This document shows, piece by piece, positions 17,753 to 26,528 of a DNA stretch of 64,000 nucleotides (position 1 is its first letter; the number at the start of each line of letters is the position of its first letter). The position numbers were made by a program, and so were the translations under genes. The notes beneath the pieces were generated by a model. The model was not told the origin of the DNA. It saw only the letters and a program-made list of their open reading frames with translations, and did not search any database. Source of the stretch: Microbacterium sp. (GTDB lineage Bacteria > Actinomycetota > Actinomycetes > Actinomycetales > Microbacteriaceae); NCBI RefSeq assembly GCF_017305435.1, contig NZ_JAFKIP010000006.1, positions 310,001 to 374,000 of the forward strand. Reading direction: 5' to 3'.

Positions 17753-19167
17753 CCGCGCCCGCCTTCTCCGCGCCTGCCGCGGCGCCGCGCGCCACCGCGG
17801 CCAGCGCCGCACGGGTCGTGACGCTCACGCGCCTGCTCGCCCGGCCGTCACGGCAGGGCCGGGCCGCCCTCGTGCTCCCCGTCGTCGCGTTCGCCGTGAC
17901 CACGGCGTTGCTGCTGATCGTCGCAGGCGGGGTGCGGATGTTCCTCACCGACCCGCGCGCAGCCACGAATGCGGAGATGTACGCCCCGCTGAGCATCTTC
18001 GCCCTGGTGCTCCTCGCGGTGCCGATCGCGACGCTCGGCGCCGCCGCTGCGCGGCTGTCCGCCCGGCGGCGCAACGACCGGCTCGCGACGCTCCGCCTCC
18101 TCGGAGCGACGAGCGGTGAGGTCGGCGTGATGACCGTGCTCGAAGCTGCGGCGACAGCGGCCATCGGGGCCCTGTGCGGAGTCGTCCTGTTCATCGCACT
18201 GCTGCCCGCCGTCGGACTGCTGCCGTTCTTCGGCGGCTCAGTCGGTGCGGCGGCGCTGTGGACGGGCCCGGCGATCGCGGCGTCCGCCGTCGGCGCCGTC
18301 GTCGTCCTGGCCACTGCAAGCGCCGCCGTCAGCCTCAGGCGGGTGCGGTTGACTCCGCTCGGGGTGCGCCGACGCACCGATCCGCCTCCGCGCCGCACCG
18401 CCCTGCTCGTGGGATGCGGCATTCTCATCGTCGTGGTGGCCCTCGCGGCGAGCCAGTTCGGAGCGATCGGGAACGCCCTCGGCAGCGTCCTCGGCCCGAT
18501 CGCGATCATCGGCTTCCTCTTCGGGCTGTTCGCGGTCTCGCTCCTCCTCGTGAACGCGATGGGCGCCCCGCTCGTCGCGGCGCGCGGCCGTGCGATGGCG
18601 AGGTCCGCATCGTCGGCGTCACGACTCATCGCGGGGCGCGAGCTCGCCGCCCATGCCGCGGTGGCCTGGCGGCGCGTCTCCGGCATCGCGATGATCTCCT
18701 TCATCGCCGTCGTCGGCGGGGCGGGCGCGAGCCTCGCGACGATCCTCGGCGACGACGCGGGCGCCGGCGCGGCCGCGGACGCGACGCTGTTCGCCGATAT
18801 GCGCACCGGCGTCCTCGTGACCCTCGGCGCCGGGTTCGTGCTGCTGGCGTGCTCGGTGGGCCTCACGCAGGCGGCATCCGTCCTGGAGGACCGCGAGCTC
18901 ATCATCGGGCTCGACCGTCTCGGCATGCCCGCCGATCAGCTGCAGAAGGCGCGGTCGCTCACGGTCATGGTCCCGCTGCGGTGGGCAGCGCTCGGTGGCG
19001 CCGCGGTCGGCGGCGTGCTGGCGTTCCCGTTCGTCGGTGCGGCGGTGCTCTTCGCGCCGGTGTCGCTCGTCATCATCGCGGGGACGTTCGCGGTCGGCAT
19101 CCTCATCGTGTGGCTGTCGGTGCGGGCGACCACCCCGATCGTCGCCGCGATCCGCCGCTCCGCCTAG
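17749..19167 (+). CDS. FtsX-like ABC transporter permease
   Basis: A 472-residue membrane protein with roughly eight to ten hydrophobic helices arranged as two FtsX-like halves: the first after a large loop at residues 60-180 and the second near residues 350-470. The RRRNDRLATLRLLGATSGEV segment is the typical FtsX cytoplasmic helix (key part LATLRLLGATSGEV). It starts inside the ATPase gene stop (ATGA). The cargo is unknown; relatives export peptides, antibiotics or lipoproteins. Confidence 0.9.
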   Translation: MTAPAFSAPAAAPRATAASAARVVTLTRLLARPSRQGRAALVLPVVAFAVTTALLLIVAGGVRMFLTDPRAATNAEMYAPLSIFALVLLAVPIATLGAAAARLSARRRNDRLATLRLLGATSGEVGVMTVLEAAATAAIGALCGVVLFIALLPAVGLLPFFGGSVGAAALWTGPAIAASAVGAVVVLATASAAVSLRRVRLTPLGVRRRTDPPPRRTALLVGCGILIVVVALAASQFGAIGNALGSVLGPIAIIGFLFGLFAVSLLLVNAMGAPLVAARGRAMARSASSASRLIAGRELAAHAAVAWRRVSGIAMISFIAVVGGAGASLATILGDDAGAGAAADATLFADMRTGVLVTLGAGFVLLACSVGLTQAASVLEDRELIIGLDRLGMPADQLQKARSLTVMVPLRWAALGGAAVGGVLAFPFVGAAVLFAPVSLVIIAGTFAVGILIVWLSVRATTPIVAAIRRSA

Positions 19168-19191
19168 CGTCGCGCCACCTGCGGTGCGGCG

Positions 19192-19935
19192 TCAGCGCAG
19201 CGCGGGGCGGTTCCAGGAACCGGGTTCGGCGAACTCGCCGTAGCGCACATCGACCCCGGACGCGCCGACGGATGCCGTGCACACGAGCAACGACAGCGTC
19301 GGGTAGCCGAAGGGGCGATTGTCGCGCACGATGGCGCGGTCGTCGACGGGTCCGAGCGCGCTCGTGCGCTCGAGGGTGTCGAGCCACCGCTCCCGCCAGC
19401 CGTCGTCGCTCGCGGCCGGCTCGTCGAACGCGCCCCGCCACGCGGCGATGCGCGCCGTGGCGGGATCGTCGACGTCGTCATGCGCGATCATGTGGATGCC
19501 CGGGTCGAGATCCACGCGCCGGAGCGACCCGCCGTCCCACATCGTGACGGCGGCGCCGCCGGCGGTCACCTCGACGAGGTTGAACCCGTGCGTGTGCGGC
19601 GGCGTCGCGGGCGTGCGTCCGTCCACGGCATCCAGCACGATGCGCCCGCGCGATTCCAGCGGCACGGCGTCCTCGACGACGACGTCAGCGCGGTTCAGGA
19701 TCACCGCGAGCCGTCCTGCGTCTGGATCGGCTGCGAGCCACGCGCCCCCGGCCCGCCGGTCGCGCACCCCGACGACGTTCGGCCGATCGGGCCACCACGC
19801 GCCGAGCGGGTCCCAGGCGCGCGATGGGTCCTCGTCGCGCACGGCGAGCAGGCGCACGGGCGGTGCGGGCGTGCCGGGCTCTCCGGCCGCGCCTCCCGGG
19901 GCCGGCTCGGGAACGTGGACGATGACGGTGCACAC
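19192..19935 (-). CDS. NRDE/TANGO2 family protein
   Basis: A 247-residue protein of the NRDE (TANGO2) family. The conserved N-terminal Cys follows the GTG start (VCTVIVHVPEP), then VRLLAVRDEDPSRAWDPLGAWWP, where the family NRDE motif reads VRDE, and GVRDRRAGGAWLAADP. TANGO2-type proteins have been linked to haem and lipid handling in eukaryotes; the bacterial role is open. GTG 19935 puts the conserved Cys at position 2, which decides the start. It is divergent from coaBC. Confidence 0.85.
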   Translation of the reverse strand: MCTVIVHVPEPAPGGAAGEPGTPAPPVRLLAVRDEDPSRAWDPLGAWWPDRPNVVGVRDRRAGGAWLAADPDAGRLAVILNRADVVVEDAVPLESRGRIVLDAVDGRTPATPPHTHGFNLVEVTAGGAAVTMWDGGSLRRVDLDPGIHMIAHDDVDDPATARIAAWRGAFDEPAASDDGWRERWLDTLERTSALGPVDDRAIVRDNRPFGYPTLSLLVCTASVGASGVDVRYGEFAEPGSWNRPALR

Positions 19936-19980
19936 AGTGCTCGTGACCTCTCCGCCGACCCCGCGTGGCAGGATCGGACC

Positions 19981-21216
19981 ATGTTCGTTGTCGTGGGCGT
20001 GACGGGCGGCATCGCCGCGTACAAGACGGTGCACCTCGTGCGCGCACTCGTCACCAACGGGCACGAGGTGCACGTTGTTCCCACCGAGAACGCGTTGCGC
20101 TTCGTCGGCGCGACCACGTGGGAGGCCGTCTCGCGCCATCCTGTCACGACGAGCGTGCACGACGACGTCTCCGAGGTGCGGCACGTCGCGCTCGGCACGT
20201 CAGCCGACCTCGTCATCATCGCCCCCGCGACGGCGAACACGCTCGCGAAGATGGCCGCCGGCATCGCCGACGACCTCCTGGGCGTGACGCTTCTCGCGAC
20301 GGCCGCGCCCGTCGTCGTCGCACCCGCGATGCACACCGCGATGTGGGAGCACGCGGCGACGCAGGCGAACATCGCGGCCCTCCGAGCGCGCGGCGTGCAC
20401 GTCGTCGGTCCCGTCGACGGCCCGCTCACGGGCGGCGACGCCGGACCCGGCCGCATGACCGAGCCCGACGAGATCCTCTCGGCGGCGCTTCGCATTTCAG
20501 ACGTCGCGGTGCGGGGAATCGTGGATGCCACGGCATCCGGCGATCTCTCCGGGCTCACGGTCGCGGTCTCGACCGGTGGAACGCGCGAGCCCATCGATCC
20601 CGTGCGGTACCTCGGCAACCGGTCGAGCGGGCGTCAGGGCACCGCCCTCGCCCTCGCCGCCGCCGATCGCGGGGCGGAGGTCACGCTCGTCGCCGCACAC
20701 GTCGATGACGGCGTGCTCGACGCGGCGCTACGGCATCCACGCATCACGGTCGCGCGCGTCTCGACCGCCGCCGAGCTGCAGGAAGGGATGACGGATGCCG
20801 CGGCGCGCGCTGACGTCGTCGTGATGGTTGCAGCCGTCGCGGACTACCGCGTCTCCGCCGTCGCTCCGACGAAGCTGCGCAAGGAGGACGGGGTGCCGTC
20901 GCTCGACCTCGTCCCCAACCCCGACATCCTCGCCGGGCTCGTCGCCTCCCGGCGCCCTGGGCAGATCGTCGTCGGCTTCGCCGCTGAGACCGCCTCCACG
21001 GATGCGGAGCTCGTCGAACGCGGCCGACGGAAGGCGGCGCGTAAGGGCGCCGACCTCCTCGTCGTCAACCGCGTCGACTGGGATCGCGGGTTCGAGGGCG
21101 TGGACAACGACATCCTCATCATGGATGCCGACGGCGAGATCCTCGCCGAAGCATCCGGTTCCAAGCGCACCGTCGCCGACGCCGTCTGGGACGCCGTGAT
21201 CGCGCGGCGCCCCTGA
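19981..21216 (+). CDS. coaBC: Bifunctional phosphopantothenoylcysteine decarboxylase / phosphopantothenate-cysteine ligase
   Basis: A 411-residue bifunctional enzyme of coenzyme A synthesis. The CoaC flavoprotein half (residues 1-180) has GVTGGIAAYKTVHLVRAL, the VRHVALG histidine and PAMHTAMWEHAATQANI. The CoaB half (about 185-411) has VAVSTGGTREPIDPVRYLGNRSSGRQG (key NRSSGRQG), a central MVAAVADYR and a C-terminal synthase region with LVVNRVD. The ATG lies directly after the intergenic gap of 45 bases; CAGGAT six bases upstream may be its -10. Confidence 0.95.
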   Translation: MFVVVGVTGGIAAYKTVHLVRALVTNGHEVHVVPTENALRFVGATTWEAVSRHPVTTSVHDDVSEVRHVALGTSADLVIIAPATANTLAKMAAGIADDLLGVTLLATAAPVVVAPAMHTAMWEHAATQANIAALRARGVHVVGPVDGPLTGGDAGPGRMTEPDEILSAALRISDVAVRGIVDATASGDLSGLTVAVSTGGTREPIDPVRYLGNRSSGRQGTALALAAADRGAEVTLVAAHVDDGVLDAALRHPRITVARVSTAAELQEGMTDAAARADVVVMVAAVADYRVSAVAPTKLRKEDGVPSLDLVPNPDILAGLVASRRPGQIVVGFAAETASTDAELVERGRRKAARKGADLLVVNRVDWDRGFEGVDNDILIMDADGEILAEASGSKRTVADAVWDAVIARRP

Positions 21217-21235
21217 CCCCGGTCCCGCCGCCCGG

Positions 21236-23380
21236 TCAGGCCTTCTTCTGCACGTCGAGGAGCGGGTCGCCGTGCGACACGGGTCCGAGCTTCACGGGGT
21301 CGACCGTGTCGAAGGCATCCGCGTTCAACACGATCACCGGGGTGACGAGCGGGTAGCCGGCCTTCTCGATCACGGCGCGGTCGAACGTGACGAGCGGCGT
21401 CCCCTCCTCGATGCGGTCGCCGTTCTTGACCTTGACGTCGAAACCTTCGCCCTTGAGGTTCACCGTGTCGATGCCGACGTGGATGAGCACCTCGATGCCG
21501 TTGTCCAGCTGCAGGCCGAACGCGTGGCCGGTCGGCTGCGCCGCCGCGACGACGCCCGCACCGGGCGCGTAGACCGTGTCGCCGGTCGGCTCGATGGCGA
21601 CACCCGGGCCCATGACTCCGCCCGCGAAGACGGGGTCGGGCACCTGGTCGAGGGCGACGGCGGTGCCGTCGATCGGAGCGGCCAGCTGGAGGAGCGCCCC
21701 GACCTCGGTCGTCTCGCCTTCCGCCTTGGTCGCGAGCGCGGTCGCCGCTCCCGCCGCACCCGCGGCGACGCCGCCCGAGAGCAACTCGCCTCCGCCGGCG
21801 ACGTTCGACACGGATGCCGCCTCGTCGGCGTCCCGGATGGCCGTGCCCGCGCCCGCGGTCGCTGCGGCGACGGCGACCGTACCGGCCTGATCGGGGTTCT
21901 TGTAGCCCGACACGATCACGAGGATCATCGCGACGGCGAACGCACCCAGCACGGCGATCAGGTACAGCCCGATCGGATCGAAGGCCGGGATCGTGAGCAG
22001 CGACGTGAAGACGAACGCCTGCGTGGTGATGCCGTTCTTCAGGCCCAGGATGAGAGAGCCGATGCCGATGATGAGGCCGCCGGTGAGGCATCCGACCAGC
22101 ATCCGTGGATAGATGCGCTTGTACCGGAGATGGATGCCGTAGAGCGAGGGCTCCGAGATGCCGCCGAGCAGACCCGCGGCCAGCGCACCCGTCGCGGTCT
22201 GGCGCATGTCCTTGTCCTTCTCGCGCCAGGCGAGGAAGAGGACACCGGCCGTCGCTCCGAAGCACGCGAAGTTCCACGCGCCCATGGGGCCCTGGATGAA
22301 GTCGTAGCCGAGCGTCTGGATATTCAGCAGCATGATCGCGTTGATCGGCCAGTGCAGGCCCAGCGGCACCATGAACGGGTACGCGAGAGGGATGACGATC
22401 GCGAAGATGAACGGTGAGAACGTGTTGATCGCCGCCAGCAGGCTCGCGAGGCCGGCACCGACGTAGACGCCGATCGGGCCGATGAGGAAGGCCGTCAGCG
22501 GGATCATGATGAGCATCGCGAGGAACGGCACGAAGATCAGCTGCAGGTTCGCCGGGATGATCTTCTTGAGGCCCTTGTAGAGCGGGCCGAGGACGGCCGC
22601 CATGAGGAGCGGCGGGAACACCTGAGACGAATAGTCGGCGATCGGCATGGGCAGGCCCCAGATCTGGACGATTGCGACCTGCGCCTGCTCGAACCCGAAC
22701 AGGGGCGTCTTGTCCACCCCGGCGGCGAGCCCCGAGAAGCCGGGCAGCATCAGCACCGCCATGATCGCGAAGCCGACCCAGGGGTCGGCACCGATCTTCG
22801 CAGACGCGTTGTAGGCGACCATGAGCGGCAGGAAGACGAACACGCACTGCCACATCAGGTTGACGAACGCCCACGACGGCTCGAGGGTGACACCCGGCGA
22901 GTTCCACGCGGGGATGACCCCGAGGGTCGCCATGAGCGCCATGAACGTGATGAACAGGGATGCCCCGAGAAGCGCACCGAGGATCGGCCGGAACGAATCG
23001 GACAGGAACTCGAACAGGGTGTCGAGCCACGCATTGGTGCCACGGGGGCCCTTCGCGCGTTCGCGCGCCTTGACGTCGGCGTCGCTGTCACCGCCTCCGC
23101 CGGCCGCAGCACCGTCGCCCGCGCCGACGCCGGCCATCACCGGCAGCGCCATGATGTCGTTGTAGACGTTCTGCACGCCCCCGCCGATCACGACCTGGAA
23201 GCGGTCGCCGGCCTGCGGAACGGCTCCCATGACGCCGGGGATCTTCTCCGCGGCATCCTTGTTCGCCTTGGTTCCGTCGTGAAGTTGGAAACGCAGGCGC
23301 GTCGCGCAGTGCGTCAGGCTGGCGACGTTGCCCGGACCCCCGACCGCGTCGATGATCTCTGCTGCGGAATTGGATGCCAT
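21236..23380 (-). CDS. PTS beta-glucoside-type EIIBCA permease
   Basis: A 714-residue sugar phosphotransferase permease in the order B-C-A. EIIB (residues 1-80) has the phosphorylated Cys25 in LTHCATRLRF. EIIC (about 120-500) has some ten helices and the GISEPSLYGIHLRYKR loop. EIIA (about 560-714) has PTGHAFGLQLDNGIEVLIHVGIDTV with the active His634. The B-C-A order and the EIIC loop match the BglF (beta-glucoside/sucrose/trehalose) group rather than PtsG. The sugar is not certain. No antiterminator gene or glycosidase lies beside it. TATAGA near 23455 may be its -10. Confidence 0.92.
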   Translation of the reverse strand: MASNSAAEIIDAVGGPGNVASLTHCATRLRFQLHDGTKANKDAAEKIPGVMGAVPQAGDRFQVVIGGGVQNVYNDIMALPVMAGVGAGDGAAAGGGGDSDADVKARERAKGPRGTNAWLDTLFEFLSDSFRPILGALLGASLFITFMALMATLGVIPAWNSPGVTLEPSWAFVNLMWQCVFVFLPLMVAYNASAKIGADPWVGFAIMAVLMLPGFSGLAAGVDKTPLFGFEQAQVAIVQIWGLPMPIADYSSQVFPPLLMAAVLGPLYKGLKKIIPANLQLIFVPFLAMLIMIPLTAFLIGPIGVYVGAGLASLLAAINTFSPFIFAIVIPLAYPFMVPLGLHWPINAIMLLNIQTLGYDFIQGPMGAWNFACFGATAGVLFLAWREKDKDMRQTATGALAAGLLGGISEPSLYGIHLRYKRIYPRMLVGCLTGGLIIGIGSLILGLKNGITTQAFVFTSLLTIPAFDPIGLYLIAVLGAFAVAMILVIVSGYKNPDQAGTVAVAAATAGAGTAIRDADEAASVSNVAGGGELLSGGVAAGAAGAATALATKAEGETTEVGALLQLAAPIDGTAVALDQVPDPVFAGGVMGPGVAIEPTGDTVYAPGAGVVAAAQPTGHAFGLQLDNGIEVLIHVGIDTVNLKGEGFDVKVKNGDRIEEGTPLVTFDRAVIEKAGYPLVTPVIVLNADAFDTVDPVKLGPVSHGDPLLDVQKKA

Positions 23381-23672
23381 GTTCTTTCGCTCCCCGAAAT
23401 AGCGTGTGAAATCGCCGTATGTGACACCTGAGTTCTGGCCTCTGATCGCGACTCTATACCGGGCGCTGGCGGGCCGGTAGGGGCCTTCGACCGTGCGAAA
23501 TATCGCTCGCGGCCGAGGCCATCGCGCACCTTCGCTCCCAGCTTTCACTCAGGAAGCGTGCCGGTTCTGCCCAGAAAGCGTTGCCAACCTGTGACCTTCG
23601 CGCCCACCCGAGGACGCAGACCGCGATCGATGCCCCGACATCGTGCGGTTCAGATCCACCGGAAGTACCTCT
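23381..23672. other. Intergenic region between divergent PTS and transglycosylase-like genes
   Basis: About 290 bases without a gene. On the minus strand TATAGA (around 23450-23457) is a good -10 for the PTS gene, followed by a leader of roughly 65 bases. I looked for a ribonucleic antiterminator hairpin of the BglF/LicT type and did not see one. The plus side has only a weak GGAAG before the ATG at 23673. Confidence 0.4.
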
Positions 23673-24596
23673 ATGCCCCGTTTCTCTCTCCGCTCCGCTA
23701 CGCCCGTCCTCGTCTGCGCGGGCCTCGTCGCCGGCATGATCGCCACGACCGGAGCGGCGCTCCCGCACGCGGCATCCGCGTCGGAGTCGACCGCCACGGC
23801 ACGTTCCGAGGCCGTCTCGGCGCCGCTGGCCCAGATCACCTCGCAGGGCCAGGCAGCGCTCCTCGACGCCCGCGCCGCGATCGACGAGGCGCGCCAGGTG
23901 ACCGTCGACATCCGCACGTCGGGCCTCGACGTCGGCACGACATCGACCGTCGTGAACACCGCGCCGCTCGGAATGGTGATCGACAAGCTCGAGGACCTCG
24001 ACGTGACGCCCGCGCTGCTGATCCCCTCGCTCACCGCTGAGGCGGCGACCGCGACCCAGTCGGTGCGCGAGCAGGCCGCGATGCTGCGCGGACGCCTCGA
24101 CGCCGCCGTCGCGAAGAAGGCGGAGGAAGAAGCCGCGGCGAAGGCCGCTGCCGAAGCCGCCGCGGCCGCTCAGGCCGCCGCGGAAGCCGCCGCCGCGCAG
24201 GCCGCCGCCGAAGCCGCTGCTGCCGCCGAGGCCGCCGCGTCCTCGTCGTCGACCGGAGGCTCCTCCGTGCCGTCCGTCGACGTGAACGTCGATCCCGCGT
24301 CCGCTCAGGGCATCGGCCGCTCCATGGCCGCCGCCAACTACGGCTGGGGCGACGACCAGTTCGCGTGCCTCCTGTCGCTGTGGAACCGCGAGTCGGGCTG
24401 GCGCGTCAACGCCGCCAACTCGAGCGGCGCCTACGGTATCCCCCAGGCTCTGCCCGGCAGCAAGATGGCCTCGGCCGGCGCCGACTGGCAGACGAACCCC
24501 GCGACGCAGATCGCCTGGGGTCTCGGCTACATCGCGGGTCGCTACGGCTCGCCGTGCGGCGCGTGGGACCACTCGGAGTCCAGCGGCTGGTATTGA
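23673..24596 (+). CDS. Secreted lytic transglycosylase-like protein with Ala/Glu-rich linker
   Basis: A 307-residue exported protein. A Sec signal peptide covers about residues 1-38 (ending AALPHAASAS). The middle is helical, with an Ala/Glu repeat at about residues 150-195 likely to form a coiled coil. The C-terminal 85 residues are a lysozyme-like domain (FACLLSLWNRESGWRVNAAN, SSGAYGIPQALPGSKMAS, IAWGLGYIAGRYGSPC), with the catalytic Glu in NRESGW. Such proteins cleave or remodel peptidoglycan and resemble resuscitation-promoting transglycosylases. ATG 23673 gives the best signal peptide; GGAAG lies upstream. Confidence 0.85.
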   Translation: MPRFSLRSATPVLVCAGLVAGMIATTGAALPHAASASESTATARSEAVSAPLAQITSQGQAALLDARAAIDEARQVTVDIRTSGLDVGTTSTVVNTAPLGMVIDKLEDLDVTPALLIPSLTAEAATATQSVREQAAMLRGRLDAAVAKKAEEEAAAKAAAEAAAAAQAAAEAAAAQAAAEAAAAAEAAASSSSTGGSSVPSVDVNVDPASAQGIGRSMAAANYGWGDDQFACLLSLWNRESGWRVNAANSSGAYGIPQALPGSKMASAGADWQTNPATQIAWGLGYIAGRYGSPCGAWDHSESSGWY

Positions 24597-24618
24597 TCCG
24601 CCGTCCCCGCGGGGACGA

Positions 24619-24672
24619 TGACGAACGGCTCCGATCCGTCGCATGGCAGCGACCGATCGGAGCCGTTCGTCA
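24619..24672. terminator. Bidirectional terminator hairpin
   Basis: TGACGAACGGCTCCGATC (24619-24636) pairs perfectly over 18 bases with 24655-24672 around an 18-base loop. It lies between the convergent transglycosylase-like gene and the L36 gene, so it can end both transcripts. Confidence 0.85.
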
Positions 24673-24674
24673 CG

Positions 24675-24797
24675 TCAGCCCTGGCGCCCCTTGAATCGCG
24701 GGTTCTGCTTGTTGATGACGAAGACCCGGCCGCGCCGACGAACGACCTGCGCCCCGGGCTGCGCTTTGAGCGACTTCAGCGAAGCGCGCACTTTCAT
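24675..24797 (-). CDS. rpmJ: Ribosomal protein bL36, zinc-independent (C-minus) paralogue
   Basis: A 40-residue protein read as [15 protein letters not shown] then [23 protein letters not shown] (given in parts). It is bL36 without the four zinc-binding residues of the C-plus form: there is no Cys at all. Such paralogues replace the zinc-containing L36 when zinc is scarce and are usually repressed by Zur. It has a CAAGGAG ribosome-binding site and a candidate Zur box fourteen bases upstream of its start, and faces a CobW-family gene, as in other zinc-starvation loci. Confidence 0.95.
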   Translation of the reverse strand: MKVRASLKSLKAQPGAQVVRRRGRVFVINKQNPRFKGRQG

Positions 24798-24810
24798 GAT
24801 GACTCCTTGT

Positions 24811-24825
24811 TGATAATTCTTCTCA
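24811..24825. promoter_or_regulatory. Candidate Zur box
   Basis: TGATAATTCTTCTCA fits the 7-1-7 actinobacterial Zur palindrome (TGATAAT-N-ATTATCA or TGAAAAT-N-ATTTTCA) with five of seven bases paired between the arms. It lies between the divergent zinc-free L36 and CobW-like genes and overlaps the -35 region expected for TAGGGT (24835-24840). Context supports it more than the match alone. Confidence 0.65.
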
Positions 24826-24871
24826 GTAACAGGTTAGGGTGGAGAGGTCTCGTCGTCAAAGCGAAAGCGGA

Positions 24872-25909
24872 ATGACCGTGTCCTCCTCTCCCCTCGTCGT
24901 CGTCGGCATCTGCTCGCCGGAACGCCGGCGCTACGCTCACGCTCTGGGCGCAGCGACCGGAAGGCCCGTCGTCCGCGTCTCTTCGTCCCCGTCCACCCGG
25001 GTGCCGCTCGCCCGCTCGCGCGACGAGAGCGAGCGGGTCATCCTCGATGTGGATGCCACCGTCGACGCTCTGCACCTGGAGCCGTGTCTTCGCTCCCCCG
25101 CCGCCGAGATCATCTGCGTCGTCGATGCGGTCGACCTCCTCGACGACCTCTTCGACGATGCTCCCCTCGCCGAACCCACCGCAGCGGACGACGATCGGGG
25201 GGATGTCGGCGCTCGCGCCCGTCGCGCAGTGTCGCAGCTCGAGTCGGCATCCCACGTATGCATCGTCAACTGGGAGCGAATGGACACCGCGAGCCTCTCC
25301 GTCCTCATGTCACTCGTGGCGCATCTCGGACCGACCGCACGGGCTCGGCTCTCCCGAGGGGCGGCGGACGACCTGCGCGCGCTCCGGGCGGGCGGCGGCC
25401 CGGCCATCGTCGACAACGTGCTCGAACGAGCGGGCTGGGTTCGGATGCTGAATGACGAGCACGATCCGTACCTCACGGACCCGCGCGTCACGACGGAGCG
25501 TTACGAGCGCCTGCTGCCCTTCCACCCGGAGCGACTCGTGACCGCTCTCGACATGCTCGACGCGGGACGCGCCGGTCGCGTCGTCCGTTCGGCGGGGTTC
25601 TGCCGAGTCGCGTCGCGGGCGCAGACCCTCGCGCGATGGGATCAGGTCGGGTCGGCGATCTGGATCGACCCCCTCGACTCCACGATGGAGAGCAGTCTCA
25701 CCGCGCAGGAACTCGTCTTCACGGGCATCGATCTGATGCCCGGAGCGGTCTCTCGCGTGCTCGACGACGCCCTCCTGACGGCGACAGAGCTCGCCGCCGG
25801 CCCGGAGGTGTGGGCATCGTGGGCCGATCCGCTGCCCACGTGGTTCCCCGCACCCACCGCGATCCTCGAGCGCGACACCTCCACCCCAGACGAGCTCGAT
25901 CGGGACTAG
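24872..25909 (+). CDS. CobW/COG0523-family protein lacking the GTPase P-loop
   Basis: A 345-residue protein. The C-terminal third is a clear CobW C-terminal domain (LLPFHPERLVTALDML, RVVRSAGFCRVASRAQTLARWDQVG). The N-terminal half keeps the general GTPase layout, with IICVVDAVDLLDDL and HVCIVNWERMD, but where a Walker A GxxxxGK(S/T) should be it reads VGICSPERRRYAH. It is therefore unlikely to hydrolyse GTP in the usual way. CobW proteins act as metal (zinc) chaperones. ATG 24872 is chosen; a GTG at 24839 is possible but sits on the likely promoter. Confidence 0.85.
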   Translation: MTVSSSPLVVVGICSPERRRYAHALGAATGRPVVRVSSSPSTRVPLARSRDESERVILDVDATVDALHLEPCLRSPAAEIICVVDAVDLLDDLFDDAPLAEPTAADDDRGDVGARARRAVSQLESASHVCIVNWERMDTASLSVLMSLVAHLGPTARARLSRGAADDLRALRAGGGPAIVDNVLERAGWVRMLNDEHDPYLTDPRVTTERYERLLPFHPERLVTALDMLDAGRAGRVVRSAGFCRVASRAQTLARWDQVGSAIWIDPLDSTMESSLTAQELVFTGIDLMPGAVSRVLDDALLTATELAAGPEVWASWADPLPTWFPAPTAILERDTSTPDELDRD

Positions 25910-25994
25910 AGCGGCAACGACGTCACGTCAACCCCCTGTGCACGGCACGTCGGGCTTCGTAGGTTCGAGGCATCCGTCAGAGAAAGGGGACCCC

Positions 25995-26165
25995 ATGGGA
26001 CTCGACGACAAGATCAAGAACGCCGCGGAAGACCTCGGCGGCAAGGTCAAGGAGGGTGTCGGCAAGGTCACCCACAACGACAAGCTCGAAGCCGAGGGCA
26101 AGGCCGACCAGGCGAAGGCCCACGTCAAGAAGGCGGGCGAAGACGTGAAGGATGCCTTCAAGTAA
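25995..26165 (+). CDS. CsbD family stress protein
   Basis: A 56-residue, highly charged helical protein: MGLDDKIKNAAEDLGGKVKE at the start and ADQAKAHVKKAGEDVKDAFK at the end, the usual CsbD layout. CsbD proteins are abundant general-stress proteins of unknown mechanism, controlled by alternative sigma factors in several bacteria. A strong AAAGGGGA precedes the ATG and a perfect terminator follows at 26182. Confidence 0.9.
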   Translation: MGLDDKIKNAAEDLGGKVKEGVGKVTHNDKLEAEGKADQAKAHVKKAGEDVKDAFK

Positions 26166-26181
26166 GCCACCCGCTTCCCTC

Positions 26182-26218
26182 GCGAATGCCCCCGTTTCCT
26201 CAGGACGGGGGCATTCGC
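26182..26218 (+). terminator. Rho-independent-like terminator after csbD-type gene
   Basis: GCGAATGCCCCCGT (26182-26195) pairs perfectly over 14 bases with 26205-26218 around a nine-base loop. It lies 17 bases after the CsbD-family stop. There is no T tract after it. Confidence 0.8.
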
Positions 26219-26246
26219 ATGTCCGGGTGGCGACAGCAAACCTATG

Positions 26247-26251
26247 GATGC
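26247..26251. repeat. Left target-site duplication GATGC
   Basis: The five bases GATGC directly precede the TGTCG terminus at 26252 and are repeated directly after the other terminus at 37345-37349. A five-base duplication is the known product of Tn5053/Tn7-type transposition. Confidence 0.93.
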
Positions 26252-26352
26252 TGTCGGATCTCACGAGAGTTGTTCGGTCGCGGCTGTCCGACCAGGGCTT
26301 TTCTCGACCGAACTATCGCACCGGCAATCCGATCGGTCTCACGACAGATGTC
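26252..26352 (+). repeat. Left end of the transposon with transposase-binding-type repeats
   Basis: The terminal repeat is at 26252-26279. A second copy of the unit is at 26337-26352, TCTCACGACAGATGTC, matching the right-end unit TCTCACTCCAGTTGTC at 13 of 16 positions. A weaker copy (9 of 16) starts at 26302. The rest of 26353-26528 shows no gene, promoter or repeat that I can support. Confidence 0.8.
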
Positions 26353-26528
26353 TCGAATCCAAATCGAACGGACTACATGGGGATGGGCCCCCATCGCCCC
26401 GGGCGATCCGTTGCCAGCAAGAATGAATCGCGATCACTTGATCGATGCCCTGCGCCGCTCGTAGCCCTATCCCGTCGCCCGAGCGGTTGACCTGGATCAC
26501 TCCGCGCACATTCTCTCCAGGAAGCTCG

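Noticed and set aside
21236-23380. PtsG-type glucose permease
   Set aside because: The domain order B-C-A and the EIIC loop sequence fit the BglF group; PtsG proteins are C-B or C-B-A.
23381-23460. A LicT/BglG-type antiterminator hairpin in the PTS leader
   Set aside because: I found no inverted repeat overlapping a terminator in the leader and there is no antiterminator gene nearby.
26152-26490. A 112-codon frame running across the csbD-type terminator and the left transposon end
   Set aside because: It spans a perfect terminator and the transposon boundary, has no ribosome-binding site and no recognisable sequence.
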